Shown here: positions 10,689 to 22,619 of the stretch, one piece after another
Layout: the number at the start of each line of letters is the position of its first letter
Numbering within the stretch: position 1 is the first letter of the stretch
Source: Welwitschia mirabilis
Taxonomy: Eukaryota > Gnetophyta > Gnetopsida > Welwitschiales
Length of the DNA stretch: 37,978 nt
Direction: 5' to 3'
Assembly: GCA_051453625.1 (NCBI GenBank)
Contig: JBOZIK010000001.1
Coordinates: 236,745,420 to 236,783,397, forward strand
Program-made: the position numbers and the translations under genes
The notes under the pieces: model-generated
What the model saw: the letters and a program-made list of their open reading frames with translations, nothing else
Told to the model about the DNA's origin: nothing
The model's database searches: none

Positions 10689-13600
10689 CTGTTTCAGATG
10701 TGCATAAAGTAGTTAATACTCCAGGATTCACAAAATGTAGGACTAAGTATGATGCAAATCATCTATGCAAACATGTCGGTTCACCTCATCTGGGTTGGTA
10801 TAGTCAATTCCATCGGCTTCAGAAAGAGCAGAAGCCATACTCCAATATGCACTCTATTAAAAAGCAGCATAACTGGTGTAATTAAATACCTGGTACAACA
10901 AAATAAACTCAATTTTATGAATCTAGAATCACAAACCTGAATGGCAGCTATTTGTTCATCAGAAATCTTTCCTGGATATATCTTCCGAGGCTTTCCTTCT
11001 TTTTCCACACTCAGACCCTCCACCAATCCTCTATCTGATTTGAGCTTTGGAGCTTTTGACCTATTAAAGATATGTCATTGTAAGATATGTTAGGGAATCC
11101 CCCATGTTTGCAAAATGCTAAAACTTTAGGCCTTCTGAATGTAAACAATTCTAACTAAAAACCCACATTTCATACATAGATTTTACCATCGTCGCATGGA
11201 TGTTCTTGACAAACTGCACCAAAACCAGTTAACCAAACCATCATGATTTGCTGGAAGCTTAAAATAAGCTGTGATGATAATATATGCCAATTTTCATGCC
11301 ATTGAGGTCCAGGCTATGTTTCGAGTGCCTCAGAAATGAATCCTAAAAGCAAAGTATACAGACAAGCTAGACACAGCTTCCAACTATATTTGGAACTTGT
11401 TTTGTCATTAATTGAAATTCTTAGTTACCAACATATAACATATTATGCAAATATTACATGGCAAGAACAATATTTAACAAGCTATGATCAAGTTAGTTAT
11501 CTTTAACAAAACCTGAGTAGTTCCTATGAAGATGAAAATAACAAATTTTAACACTCCATCAGATGGTAGTACAAACTTTCTATTGAACATACAATAGCCA
11601 GTGTTACCTCTAAAGCCATTAAGGCATCTTTAGTAGCACGGCTTCTTGCACGTGTATCAGCTTGCCTTAAATCAGCCTGAGAACAAAATGGTCTTATTTC
11701 CTCAAACTTGAAGATTCATATGCCACAATAGAATTGATAAAAAACTATAAAACTTACTTCTAAAGCACCATCACTCCAATGCTCAGCTGCAGCAGTCTTC
11801 AATGTGATTTGAGCTTTATCTGTAAGACCCTGCATTCAGCACAACCATTTCCTGAAAAGGCAACTGTCCTTGGTGGAAACATATATATAACCACATACAG
11901 ACACACTCGAGGTATGTAGATGGTATGTGGGGTAAGACAATTGTGTATCAATTACTGCATTGCTAACCTCTGCAATACGCTGAAGGCTGGCAGCTTTCTT
12001 CTTGACCCCATTGTCAATCTTCTCTGTGTCCTCTCTTGCACGAGCTGTGTGACCAATTTTTTCATTGACAACATCAGGTGAACTGAACCCTTTCTTCCAA
12101 TCAAATTAATATGGCATGTTTACTATAAAGGACAAAAAAAGTCTATTATTACTCAATCAAGGAAAGTTCTTTGTAACATCCAGATCTCACCATCCAGTTT
12201 GAGGAACTCGGAACCAAGAATTGCAAAATCCTGTCTAGCACGAGCATCCCATCTTGTAATCTCTCTGTTAAAAAAAAAAAAAAAAATGCATACATGAAAA
12301 ATGAAATGCATAGAAGAGGTTCAATTGCAACAAATGCATCTATGGATACCTACAGACATTCTCTAGAAGGTAAATTTGATGCCATAATGAAACATTCTGA
12401 TAATTGCTACTTTATTGTACACAAGATCTTTTTGACAATGAACTATAAAAGAGAAACAGGTTTTCTTTTGTTGGCAATACATTCATGAAGAAATGTGTAC
12501 TGATCTAAACATATGGTAGAAATTGGTTTAGGACTGCAGTATACAATAATGAAACAATTGCAAATAAATGAAAAATGATACCGTGAGAGCAACGTGATGT
12601 CATTCCGTGCCCGTTCATTCATGAACTTCGCATCATTGCAAGCATAACTGGCAGCTTTAGCCAATCCATGATAATTTTCGGAGGACACGGTGAGGAGGCA
12701 GCACTTTCGATTGCGTTGATAGCAAGGGTCAGATTTTGCTGCTTCATTTTCAACTTCACTTTGAGATTCCCTGAAACAAGGCTATAGATATAACAGTATT
12801 TTGCATATCCGCAAAACATTCATACTGCATTAGAAGTATTGAGCATTACGTTGATTGTACAGAAGGAAAAAAATCATCTCCAAAATGTTAGTTCTAGCTT
12901 TGTATACAGCTGACACCCATTGAGCACCCAAGATTCTTTTACTGTTGAGCAAATCCAATCTTCATCCATAACCAAAACTGTAATACCATCCTCCCCACAG
13001 CACAAAGAGGGCTTCCCTTTGCATTCTCTCCAATATTTGGGCATACATGAACCCATTGCAATGTTGTTTAACTAACAAAGAGCTTCTCTGGGATTTTCTT
13101 AAAAATTTACAGTTTTGCTTCTGTGATTTTTGGAAAAGCTCTTTAAGTTCCCTATTATGTTCGCCCGCGAAAAACACCTGAAATCCTGAAGAATATCAAA
13201 AAAACTCCCCCTATTCATCACTTCTCATCACCCTAAGCCTTACTCCATCCCCATCTCAGGTTATTCAGAAACCCTGGGTCAAGGTTTCATATTTTTATTA
13301 GGGATAGAAGAATTCCTTAGGCCTACATCATCCACCCAAAATGTGACATAGTAGAGTCAATACATAAGTTTGTGATCAAGCATAACAGATGATGACTTAA
13401 GCTTCAAATTTGACAACTGCAAGGTCCTGTTTACCAACTTTTGCCTGCAAGAGTCTTTTTCATTTTTAAAACTTTGTAATCTATATTAGCTTATAAATTG
13501 ATCTTTACAGATATTTAGTCATCACTTCTAAACACAACTCTGCATGTAGAATGCCACCCCAAATTAGGACTCATAAGAATGAGGCTTAAGTCGTTCTGGT

Positions 13601-16075
13601 TACAATAATGTATGTTTAGGTTAAATAATCGGTTGATCAAAGATTCTACAAGGGAACAAAGTTGTGAGTAGTAAATGGTAGATGTAACAAAAATTATGAA
13701 AGTTTACTCTATTAATTGTTACAATAGGCATGATACCAATGTAATTGGATGCACTGTTAGCCTTGTAAACCGAATAATGATCACATAGAATGAATTGGGA
13801 TTTGGAGCACAGGCATGAATGGGGAAAATATAAAAGCAAGCAAACTTATTGGAGAGAGGGCCATGAAACATTAAACTTGAGAGGCAGTTGATTAAACAAA
13901 GAATGAAGCAGAGCAAGCAGGCAAATCCAGCATGAAGAAGAGAAGAAGTGTCAGTGAAAACATGCATGGTAAAATCCCCACCATTTTCATTTTATTTCAA
14001 TTATAGTCATGTTACATTACCGAAATATTATAAAATGCAAAAGCAGAGTGACTATTAACACAAAACCCTTATACAAGGCACAAAATTAATGCTTCAACTT
14101 TAAACTGCACTCTCATTTTTGACATATTTTAGAATCCTGAAAGGTGAAACTTACTGAAAAAGGATTTTATTTCGTTCCCGTCCAATAAAAGAAAAGCACT
14201 CCTGCAGTCATTACTGTATAAGTATAAATATATGGATTTCAGGGATAAAAACTGAAGCATCAGAACAAAAGAGCCTGTGTTGTTTGCAGCTTTGTTGATT
14301 TTGCCACATTAGATATTCAAATGGAAGGAATTCACATAACTCTTTCATTCACTGGTGATTCTCAAAAGGTGTCAGGTCTGCAATGACCAAATTATTGAGG
14401 TTTCCTACATTGTTTCATCTTCACTAGGCAGGCATGCACATACTGCAACTGTCTTCTGACTTGGTTATGAGATGGCTGTGGCCTTTCATTGTATGTTTGT
14501 GTGTGCTTCTGTATTGTGGATGTCATGGTATCAGTTTTCATAAAGCTAAAGATAAATGCATTCTGTAATAATCCCATAAACATCTGTTAATATGGAAAAG
14601 GATGGATACATGGATTAACAGGTTTCATGATTTCCAATAGAATTCTAAAAAATTATCCTTACTCAGGTTAATAAATTTCAGATTTCTGTATTCTAAAGTA
14701 GTGTCAGACCAACAACACCTAAAACTACATTATAAACCAAGACAGTTAACTTCAGTAATTATTTGATTTCGTGTCACGGATTTGTGAAGCGTGAAGTCCA
14801 TAAAACTGCATGCATTAGATATACATACATGGAGTGCTTTCAGGACGTTAAGTTTTTAGTTGATCAATATATTGAAGGAGTGGCATTCATGTTAAAAATC
14901 ACATTCTATTCTCTAAATATTTTTCCGGGTTTTCTTCCTCTTTCTGAGGCCATGTGCAAAAAACAATGCAAGTGTCTCTATAATAGAACCCCTATCATTT
15001 TCTATAACACACAGCCTTTACAGTTTTCAGCTTTAAGATGACTTTGCCTCAAATGCAAGTGTTTACAACTAAAAAGTAATATGCAACTTCCTTTATGGAC
15101 TTGTCCACGTGATCCAATGATCATCCATCTAGTTCAGACCCCCTTATCACCCTAAAATTTACAGTAGCCAAAGGCAACATAAAATTATTTTCCATGGTAT
15201 AAGTGAGATGCAAAGGCTCATGAAAATTTGAATGCATAAGTCGCAAATCCTTCGCCACAATAGATAACAGGCTTATGAGCTCAAACTAGAAACACAAATG
15301 ATGATGATTACCATCAAAATTTGGGAGGAGGACACATGTTTTGAATTAAGTATGTGAGCCCCAATGAATGAGAAGTAACAAGTAAGTTGTGGAAATCTGA
15401 TTTGCAATAATAGACTCGTTTTGGAAAATTTCCATCCATGAAAATAACATAATAAGCATGAGCATTCAAATAACATACTATGTTGTTCTAGGTAGGAACT
15501 TGTTTAATAGAGAAATGAAAAGGCATATCAAATGGCATACTCATAACAGTAGGGCATATGAAGCAACATTTTGCCTGTGATAACTTATAAAGTTGCATCT
15601 AGAAATCTTGTAACAGATATCAGAACCAAAATCCCACTCATTCCAAAACATTATACATTAACACTAACTATTTGCTTAATACAACATAGCATGTAACTAT
15701 AGAAAAGTACTTCAGGATAAAATACCTGCTTGATTCATAATAACCTTCACCCTGTAATGATGAATTAGATCTAGATTCTTCATGTTCACTACAACATTTC
15801 TCTATTTGACACTTCCGAACTTGGGTTGCATGACAAGAATAAACCATCTTTTCATGTTGACAAATATTTGAATGCAAAATTAAATGCTTTTGCCAATTTC
15901 CACTCCAGCCGATGTGTATGGCACCAAGAGCCTGACATTTTCTGTTGGGGTCCAATGAAACGCATGAGATGCGAGATGCTTTTACACGCTTACAACCAGA
16001 GCCATAAGAGGGGGTTCCAACACATGTCCTAAACCCAAAAGAGTGTACACAATTTTCAATGTTGGAGCAGGCCAT
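10585..16075 (-). CDS. Multi-exon nuclear gene for a probable plastid-targeted, coiled-coil plant protein (3' end not found)
   Basis: Ten minus-strand exons join in one frame: 16075-15726, 12770-12582, 12264-12191, 12089-11968, 11829-11758, 11676-11608, 11213-11167, 11060-10937, 10853-10785, 10688-10585 (1220 nt, 406 codons plus 2 nt). Every intron is GT-AG and the phases agree at all nine junctions. Introns are 81-394 bp except intron 1 (2955 bp). The start at 16075 is the first ATG after an in-frame TGA and has A at -3 and G at +4. The first ~116 residues are rich in Ser, Cys, Arg and Lys and begin MACSNIENCVHSFGFR, like a plastid transit peptide (inferred). Exons 2-6 encode a charged helical stretch in which an ARAR-type motif recurs (NERARND, DARARQD, TARARED, DTRARSR). 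Exons 8-10 carry KIYPGKISDEQIAAIQ and YWSMASALSEADGIDY and end SPDVGTR. The gene resembles a conserved land-plant family that I cannot name. Exon 10 ends in phase 2 at a GT donor, so at least one more exon is expected to the left. Confidence 0.8.
10785..10853 (-). CDS. Host gene exon 9
   Basis: 69 nt, phase 0, reading SAYWSMASALSEADGIDY then TNPDE. Acceptor AATAG, donor GTGAAC. Confidence 0.8.
10937..11060 (-). CDS. Host gene exon 8
   Basis: 124 nt, reading SKAPKLKSDRGLVEG, then LSVEKEGKPRK and IYPGKISDEQIAAIQ. Acceptor AATAG, donor GTTTGT. The open frame runs on into the intron to 10781, which is why a longer 81-residue ORF appears here. Confidence 0.82.
11167..11213 (-). CDS. Host gene exon 7 (small)
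   Basis: 47 nt, reading FVKNIHATMVKSMYE plus two bases of the next Met codon. Acceptor GTGCAG, donor GTGGGT. Too short to be noticed as an ORF, but it restores phase between exons 6 and 8. Confidence 0.75.
11608..11676 (-). CDS. Host gene exon 6
   Basis: 69 nt, phase 0 at both ends, reading ADLRQADTRARSRATKDAL then MALE. Acceptor CTCAG, donor GTAACA. Continues the charged helical region of exons 2-5. Confidence 0.82.
11758..11829 (-). CDS. Host gene exon 5
   Basis: 72 nt, phase 0 at both ends, reading GLTDKAQITLKTAAAEHW then SDGALE. Acceptor ATGCAG, donor GTAAGT. Confidence 0.82.
11968..12089 (-). CDS. Host gene exon 4
   Basis: 122 nt, reading FSSPDVVNEKIG then HTARAREDTEKIDNGVKKK and AASLQRIAE. 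Donor GTTAGC. The acceptor used here (AAAG at 12090-12093) is the one that keeps phase; the CAG 9 nt downstream would shift the frame, so the first few residues are less certain than the rest. Confidence 0.7.
12191..12264 (-). CDS. Host gene exon 3
   Basis: 74 nt reading EITRWDARARQDFAILG and SEFLKLD. The acceptor AACAG is preceded by a run of 16 or more T on the coding strand (12270-12286 as A on the + strand), a strong polypyrimidine tract. Donor GTGAGA. Confidence 0.8.
12582..12770 (-). CDS. Host gene exon 2
   Basis: Acceptor TTTCAG and donor GTATCA give 189 nt; enters in phase 2 and leaves in phase 2. It reads ESQSEVENEAAKSD, then a Cys-rich bit, then SSENYHGLAKAASYACNDAK and FMNERARNDITLLSR. 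Two other frames are also open across this exon but do not join the neighbours. Confidence 0.82.
12771..15725 (-). other. Intron 1 of the host gene
   Basis: 2955 bp bounded by GTATTT and TTTCAG. I see no coding segment or recognisable mobile element in it; short open frames on both strands look random. Confidence 0.65.
15726..16075 (-). CDS. Host gene exon 1 (start codon, transit-like leader)
   Basis: Encodes 116 residues plus two bases and ends at a GTATTT donor; the split Arg codon is completed by exon 2. The leader has few acidic residues at first and many Ser, Cys and Arg. The second half becomes more acidic (EHEESRSNSS) before the junction. Reading on past 15726 only adds intron sequence up to a stop near 15668. 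Confidence 0.8.
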
Positions 16076-16171
16076 CTTGGATTCTTTTGCAAAAATGACT
16101 ACAGCAGCTGAAGCTGTTTCAGTGGTTGAAAAAGCTCAGATTAAATCCATCCCTTGCATTTTGTTGCATTC
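16076..16171 (-). promoter_or_regulatory. 5' UTR segment of the host gene, possible 5' UTR intron acceptor
   Basis: Reading toward the gene, a pyrimidine-rich stretch ends in CAG at 16172-16174, followed by about 96 nt to the ATG. It holds a short upstream ORF and an in-frame TGA, so it is unlikely to be coding. The transcription start is not identifiable. Confidence 0.3.
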
Positions 16172-16499
16172 CTGCCAACAAGCAGAAAACATAGCCATGA
16201 AAGGAAGCACAAGCAAAATAACAAAATAAAAAATTTAAAACCTAGAGCAATGGATATACAGAGGACGGCTTTCACTAACTAATTACCACCACTATTAGAT
16301 TGACCAACACTAACTTTGCACCATGTGAACTGCTCTGAGGACAAAGTTTTATTGGTTAATAAGCAGTCAAATGCATTAGCATCATAGCATGTATGTCTAT
16401 TTTGTAACTCAATAATTATCACAATTATTGCAACAAGTGGTTAAATCTCATAAATGAATACAACACGTGTACAATCGCATTGTATTGACACACTTCAAC

Positions 16500-16613
16500 T
16501 AACACAAACTCACAGGAACACACACACACGACACATATGACAGACACACACACTCATGCTCACATGTATGTGTGCACATGACACACACACACGCATGCTC
16601 ACATGTGTGTGTG

Positions 16614-16653
<40 letters not shown>
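16500..16653. repeat. AC/TG-rich low-complexity block ending in a CT microsatellite
   Basis: CT repeat at 16616-16653 (38 bp). Before it, a ~36-bp unit (ACACACAC, CATGCTCACATGT, TGTGTGCAC) occurs twice, at about 16543-16578 and 16580-16616. Each unit contains AC and TG runs that can pair with each other. Confidence 0.9.
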
Positions 16654-16655
<2 letters not shown>

Positions 16656-16770
16656 ACACTTCATGATTGTTTGAAAGACTGATTGTTAGCATACTCGCAG
16701 AAGATTTTTCAATGTTAGCTTTAAAAGCTAGTTGGTGTAACTTATGCCTTCACAATTGTTTTCTCTTGAG

Positions 16771-16920
16771 TGTAGCAACTAGCATAGTTGGTTCAATACA
16801 TGTTTATAGTCGAAAGCTTCAATGTCTTCGGTTCAAATCCTATAGTGTGTGAACTGGCTTGTATTTCCTAGCCATGTATTTAAGATGCTTATGGGCTCAA
16901 GCTTCAACATCTTGGGTAAT
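16771..16920 (+). repeat. tRNA-derived SINE-like unit
   Basis: TAGCATAGTTGG at 16780-16791 fits the RNA polymerase III A box (TRGCNNAGTNGG) and GGTTCAAATCC at 16830-16840 fits the B box, 50 bp apart as in a tRNA. The acceptor and T stems do not pair well, so it is not a working tRNA. A second partial copy of the middle part (CTTATGGGCTCAAGCTTCAA) follows at about 16888-16907. Ends and target-site duplication are not resolved. Confidence 0.5.
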
Positions 16921-18799
16921 TATCACGAGCACGCCTAAGACATCTAGTGGCCAACTTCCATGCAAGTAAGATCCACCCACCAGTTTTCAACCAGCCAAGC
17001 AAACCAATGTCATTAGCAAGTGTGGCATCGTTTCTTATCAATTAACTTAAAACAAAACCAATTATTTTGTCTTCACAATTCATCACTGTCTTGTCAATTG
17101 AAATCTTCAATTTTAAACCCAATGACTAATTAGTAAATGTCAACAACTCCAAATATCCAAAACTGATGAGGGATTTAACTATACATTCTCCATTCCCACT
17201 TCACTATAGGGCTTTTCATGCCAAAACCCTTAGATAACGTCACCCTCAAGTAAACAGCCTTCACAGCATTGTCAAACAGCTATTGTATGAGAATTTTCAG
17301 AGTTTCTTATGTATCCTCAAAGTTCATTTTGTTCTTATTCTTCATCCATGTGTCTCATCAAGTCTGTAGAAGCCCATTTCCTAAACTGATTCAAACAATT
17401 TGGAAAAATAATGCAAAGTTTCCTCTCACCCAATTGCTCACTGCAATTTCACAGTTGAGAATATTTGTAAGTGGTTTCAGTTCAGATTTTTATTTGTGAG
17501 CACAGTCAATAATTTATTCTTACTTGGACTTATTTATTTTCCACCTCCCTTTAGCTCCAGCCTTTCACTTATTTCAATGATCGCACAGCCACCGCCATTG
17601 CCTCTTGCCTTCATTTCCTTCCACAAAAAGGGCAAAGATATTTTAACGTCTCTTCAATCTGGTTCTAGAATGAGGCCTCCTTCATATTTGTCATTTTCAG
17701 CAATCTAGGTTTCCTTCGACTACCTTTAATTTCCTTTGTTTTCATCAAAAAATTATGGGAAACAAATGAAAAAAGAAAACACATAAACATATCTAAAATT
17801 CCTCAGAAAGCAAAAAAAATGCCTGTTAATTTCTTAATTAAATTTTTGCTGTGGATGTTTTAAACCATTATGTAATCTTGAAGTCGCCTACAATTGCTTC
17901 TTTCATGTCAAATTTGTCCCGTTTCTGCCTCTTTTTATTGTTGATTTGAGTCAGCAGCTTCCAACCAGCAACCATTAAACTGAGTAGCCTTCACAAAACC
18001 ACTAATAATAGTAACAATAATTGTTTGCATTGTTGTTGCACATATTTTAACTTAAAAGTAGAACCTTAAGACTGGCCAAAATCACCATTTCATTATGAAA
18101 TTTATGTTGATTTTGCTTTGTTTATCTTGTTGGTTAGGTACCCTTTGACCAGGCTCTTTTCGGTGTGCCCTTCAATTAAGCACACTATGGCAAATAGTTT
18201 TACCAAATTGTTGTGTGTAATATACAATCAATTTGAACGTGTTGCATGCCTTTCTCCTTCAAATAGAAGTTGTCATGTAATTCATGCAACCAACCAGACC
18301 TGCTTGGCTAACACCCAGCCTATGCATTGGATTCTCCTCTACTTCCTGCACCAAGACCGATTGTTTGCTAGATTACCACATATTTAATGTTTTCTTTTCT
18401 TTCTCACACAATAGTTGCAGAACTACTTGCTACATACATTGTCCACAACATGATGCCTTATCGTAAAGGCATCACCCAACTAAATGTCAGAGCTTCTCCA
18501 GTACCATGGTTAGTGAAAGCAATTGCTAATGAAAACAATGATTAACTTCCTTCTGACCTTCACAGGCTCACATAACCAAATGCATCTACTCCATTCTAAA
18601 AGTTAATTGAACTTTGTATTCCACCTCACTTATATGTCAAGAAAGAAAAAGGGACCAATATATATGAGAACAATTTTGTATACTTTACAACCTTAAGTGG
18701 CACACTTTATGTTAACCCTGAATAGCATCTGCTCAATTATCTAGGGTTCTTGTGACCCCGTGCCCTTATCAATATACTTCCTATGTCAATTCTAGGCAA
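16921..18799. other. No gene recognised
   Basis: AT-rich upstream flank of the host gene. Open frames of 60-89 codons have no recognisable domain or codon bias. Confidence 0.45.
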
Positions 18800-20660
18800 C
18801 CTTAAGGCTTTGTTGGACTCTTTCAACAATCACTGTCTCAGGTGAGTATTAAGTCATCCCCATGTTGCTCTCTTCTCATTGTCAGGTCTTTTCAAAGGAG
18901 GGAGTGACCGACAATTCCTTCTAAATACTACTTCAAAGGGGGTCATGCCCATAGAGTATGCTTCTACTAATTTTATGCAAAGTTCACCAAGTAACAACCA
19001 GTTCTCCCATGTATGTGGTTTGCTACCCATGTAACTTCAAATCATGTCCTCAACTACCCAGTTCCCAAACTTTGTTTGCCCATCAATTTGTGAATGATAC
19101 ATATTGCTAAATGGGTTTATATGCTTAGCAAAGCCATTAGTTTCTAATTTCTACCAGACTTGTATAATGAAGTTAAAGTTGTATCTAAGGTGATGCTTCA
19201 AGGCATGCCCAAATGTTTGGAAACATAAGTGACTAACAGATTTACGAAGTTCACTCTATTGGTATTCCCCTCCGTGGGATGAAATCAATCTTCTTACATA
19301 ATCAATCCAATGCCATCATGTTGATCTCGTGCCCCTTTTGAGTATGTGGTAGCTTTGTGATGAAATATAGGGTGACATCTTTCCATTTCTGAGCAGGCAT
19401 AGTAGGAGTTAGGGTAAGCCCCAAGCCTCATGTATTTTGTCTTAACTTGTGGTAGCTGCAACACTGACAAATGTATTCATCCATTTACACCTTCTTCTGT
19501 AGCCAATAACACCTTTTTGTCAATAACGTAAAGGTGTTTTTGTACCCTTGATGTTCAATGTAACGTATTTTGTGCATATCATGTAGCAACTTTCTTTCGA
19601 ACTTTACTAGTGAAAAACATTTTTTAAACTTTGTCAGTAGGCAACCCTCATGTCACTCATAGAGCAGGAGGTTTTCCCCCTCACTCTCAATGACCTATCT
19701 TAAGTCCATATTTAGATCTTGCAATAGATCCACCACATCCACTTCATTGATGGATTCCACCATGCAAAACCCCTTTCAATTGAGTGCATCTACTACCTTA
19801 TTTCCTTTTCCAAAGATGAAATTCAATGACATACTCTAAGATGAGTAAGAGTGGCTAGCTATGTAGAAACTATGCAATGACCCATCCCTAAAATTAGGTA
19901 TCTCTAGATGCATAATGTGTGATCTATTAGCAAAATTTTGAGGTTGTGCCTAAGGCTGGGAGTAACAAGTGTGTTCATTTTGCTGCTTTGTAGGCCATCG
20001 GGTGTTCTTCTATGGAATCAATGTCCTAATTCTTTGCCAAATGCATCATGACAACCTTCAAAGGTTCACCCATGTTGGAAAGTACAAGGTCTAATTTTCA
20101 GGTTGGTTTCTCATTTAGTAGGTGCAATGTCCTTTCACATTCATCATTGAAGTCTGCTTTCATAAAGATTTGGTTAATAAATGGTATCATGATCAAGTAA
20201 TAAGACTTTATGAACCTATGGCAGTACCCTATTACTCATAGAAAGGTTTTAATCTCTTTGGTATTCTATGTTGTGGATCAATGGGCTACCTCCTTTACCT
20301 TCTTCAACGGGTAATCCTTACTCGTATAGCACATTACCCAAGCAAGAAATAGAACTCTAGGAAGATTCACATCTCTTCAGCATAGCCTTTAGGTTGCGCT
20401 TTTCAAGAAGCTTCATAACCACACTCAATCATTGGCTGTGGTTGTTACACATCGTGGAATATATCAAAATGTCAAAAACATGTTATTCATAAGAGTAGTG
20501 AAATGGTGATAGCATTTGTAAGCTTGAAGATCATTACTAGGAACATATAATGTTCATACCTTGTTGTAAATGTTAAACAGTATAAACTGTTCTCCTTGAT
20601 GCATACTTGTTCAATTCTCAACAATGAATCTCTTTTAGAGAAGTATTCTTCACCATACAA
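18800..20660 (-). mobile_element. Decayed Ty3/gypsy retrotransposon, RT to integrase, minus strand
   Basis: Reading the minus strand from 20660: RT block TTRYEHYMFLVMIFKLTNA at about 20570-20516; a SNMGEPFKVV-like and EEHPMAY RNase H region near 20100-20000; the integrase block MYHSQIDGQTK at about 19107-19072; then GMTPFEVVFRRNCRS at about 18950-18905. The order RT, RNase H, integrase is that of Ty3/gypsy. Many stops and frameshifts; the RT catalytic YxDD is not recognisable. No LTRs found. Confidence 0.75.
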
Positions 20661-22139
20661 TTGTCTTTAAGGTCATTGATGTGTGATGACGAGTGTTGTT
20701 TCTTTAATATGAGCTTATTTGTGTATTTGATGATCAATAGACAAATGAAGAATGTTATCCCTTTTCACAAATAACATTAATATGCTCAATCATGAGCCAA
20801 TTGACCTAAATTTATATTCTACTAACATCCTCTCAATATCTACTAATGCCAAGTTCTATAGCAACTTGCCTATTAGGGTGGCCCCAGGAACCAAATCAAT
20901 GGCATGTTCAATTGAGAAGTGTGGAACAACTCCCTTAGTTCTTTAGCAACTTCTCAAAGTTTGAGATTTCTTACGGGATTACTATTGTGATTACCATTTG
21001 TATATTCTTACTAAAAACTAGGATAGGATCGCTCCTTGATTCAAGGCAAGTCCCTGGCAAGTCAATGGCTCACTAAAGATAGGTAAGTTACTCCCTTTAA
21101 CTTAATACCCCAAGGTTAAAGTGCTTGTTTACTTTTCAAAACATATAACTTGTCGAACTTGATGACTGACTTGCAAGTGAGGTAAGTGAAATTAAAAATT
21201 AAAAAAACGAGTTTACGATAAAAAAATTTGTCCACACTGCACAAGAGGATCGAAATATGATTGTAAACTAAACTAGGACACTTTATTTTGCATTTTAACA
21301 TATCATCTTAGATATTCAACACTTTATTTGCTTATCTCTTATCTAATTGAGATTTTGCATTTTGGATTGACTACCCATGGCTAATGTGTTTTATTGTTAC
21401 TATCTTACTATGTTCATTGATTAATTCGATGATTCCATTAGAAAGCCTCATATTACACATAGAATTAGATACTGCTCATGTGTAATGATGCTCTAATAGT
21501 GTTTGAATTCTTTGTTTGCACTGTTCAAATGTCTTTTAAGTTGTATTTTATACACTTTACTCCTAGGAGCTTTATTTGAAGGCGTTTACCTCACAATTGC
21601 TTTAAACTCTGTGTATGCGACTCTGTTAACCCTCCAAAACTAGAAGCACCACTGTTTCCATGCATGTCATATCACCATTCTAGCCTAATCCAAAGAGCTA
21701 CTTGTGAAAAGATATCATAATATCTCTTATATTATTTTGATTAGTTCTATGTCTCCTATTTTTAACTTGAAAAAGATCAAATAAAATGATGATTGTGTTA
21801 GAGGGATGCATATAAATGAAAATAATGCGAATATTCATCACCAAACTTGAGTCCTGTGGGCCCGATAAATGCATTCCCACTTGTGAATGACATGTAGATG
21901 TTGTTGTAGACTCCATTGTTGCACATGTAGCTCTCTTGACCAATCTTGAAACATAATGCCGTCTTGAGCCCTACTAAGTTTATCTTCTGATTAATAGTTG
22001 CGAACCGTCCAAGGGAACCTACATTGCTTTTTGCATGTAAGAAGCATTGATTGGACATTCTTCAATTTACATAAAGTTTGAATTGAACTATGCCAAAAAC
22101 TGGAACCCTCCAAGCCTACAGAGCAGCATTGTGAACTCA
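20661..22139. other. No gene recognised
   Basis: Two overlapping minus-strand open frames (21698-21943 and 21798-22058) have no recognisable domain. The rest is AT-rich and closed. Confidence 0.45.
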
Positions 22140-22440
22140 TCCATTTTAGTCCATCAATTTGTTAGACAAATATTATAGAGCAACTAAAAGCGAAGAACAA
22201 CGAATAAGAAATGCACAAGGAATAAACAAAGAGACATATAGGATTTAAGTGTTTTAGGCCCATTGTTCCCTACTTCCATAGAACACTATAAGTCTCTTGA
22301 TTACCAAGAATGCCAAGGACATCGGTCATCCTTCAATAGCTAAGTGTCATCAAACCATGCACATATTTTCTTCAATACATAGTTGTTCTTTTATGGCTTT
22401 GCATTAGGGTTAAAACCCTAACCCTAATATTACATGGAGC
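22140..22440 (-). repeat. Probable copia LTR remnant, minus strand
   Basis: Read on the minus strand it resembles the R-U5 end of copia LTRs (GGGCCTAAAACACTTAAATCC, a T-rich CTTTGTTTATTCCTTGTG stretch, then CTAACAAATTGATGG where a primer site would follow). It contains the inverted repeat ATTAGGGTT/AACCCTAAT at 22403-22427. No partner LTR. Confidence 0.35.
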
Positions 22441-22619
22441 TCTTTTATTTATTACAGGGAATCAACCCCAATAAAATAATTATAACAATATTATTAATTA
22501 CAATAATACAACATGATATATAAGAATATTTAAGATCCCCATCCATCCCTTCACCCCCATTCCCCCTCACAGCTTATTGTATACTTTGAGGTTTCTTTAG
22601 AGTCTTTTAAGGCATTAAC

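Noticed and set aside
10586-10940. Two + strand ORFs of 63 and 99 codons
   Set aside because: Shadows of exons 9 and 10 on the minus strand.
12619-12819. 66-codon minus-strand ORF
   Set aside because: Wrong frame of exon 2; it does not join exons 1 and 3, while the overlapping frame does.
15826-16032. 68-codon + strand ORF
   Set aside because: Shadow of exon 1 of the minus-strand gene.
16780-16850. A functional tRNA gene
   Set aside because: A and B boxes are present, but acceptor and T stems do not pair; more likely a SINE.
21698-22058. Overlapping minus-strand ORFs of 81 and 86 codons
   Set aside because: No domain, start context or homology that I recognise; length is within chance.
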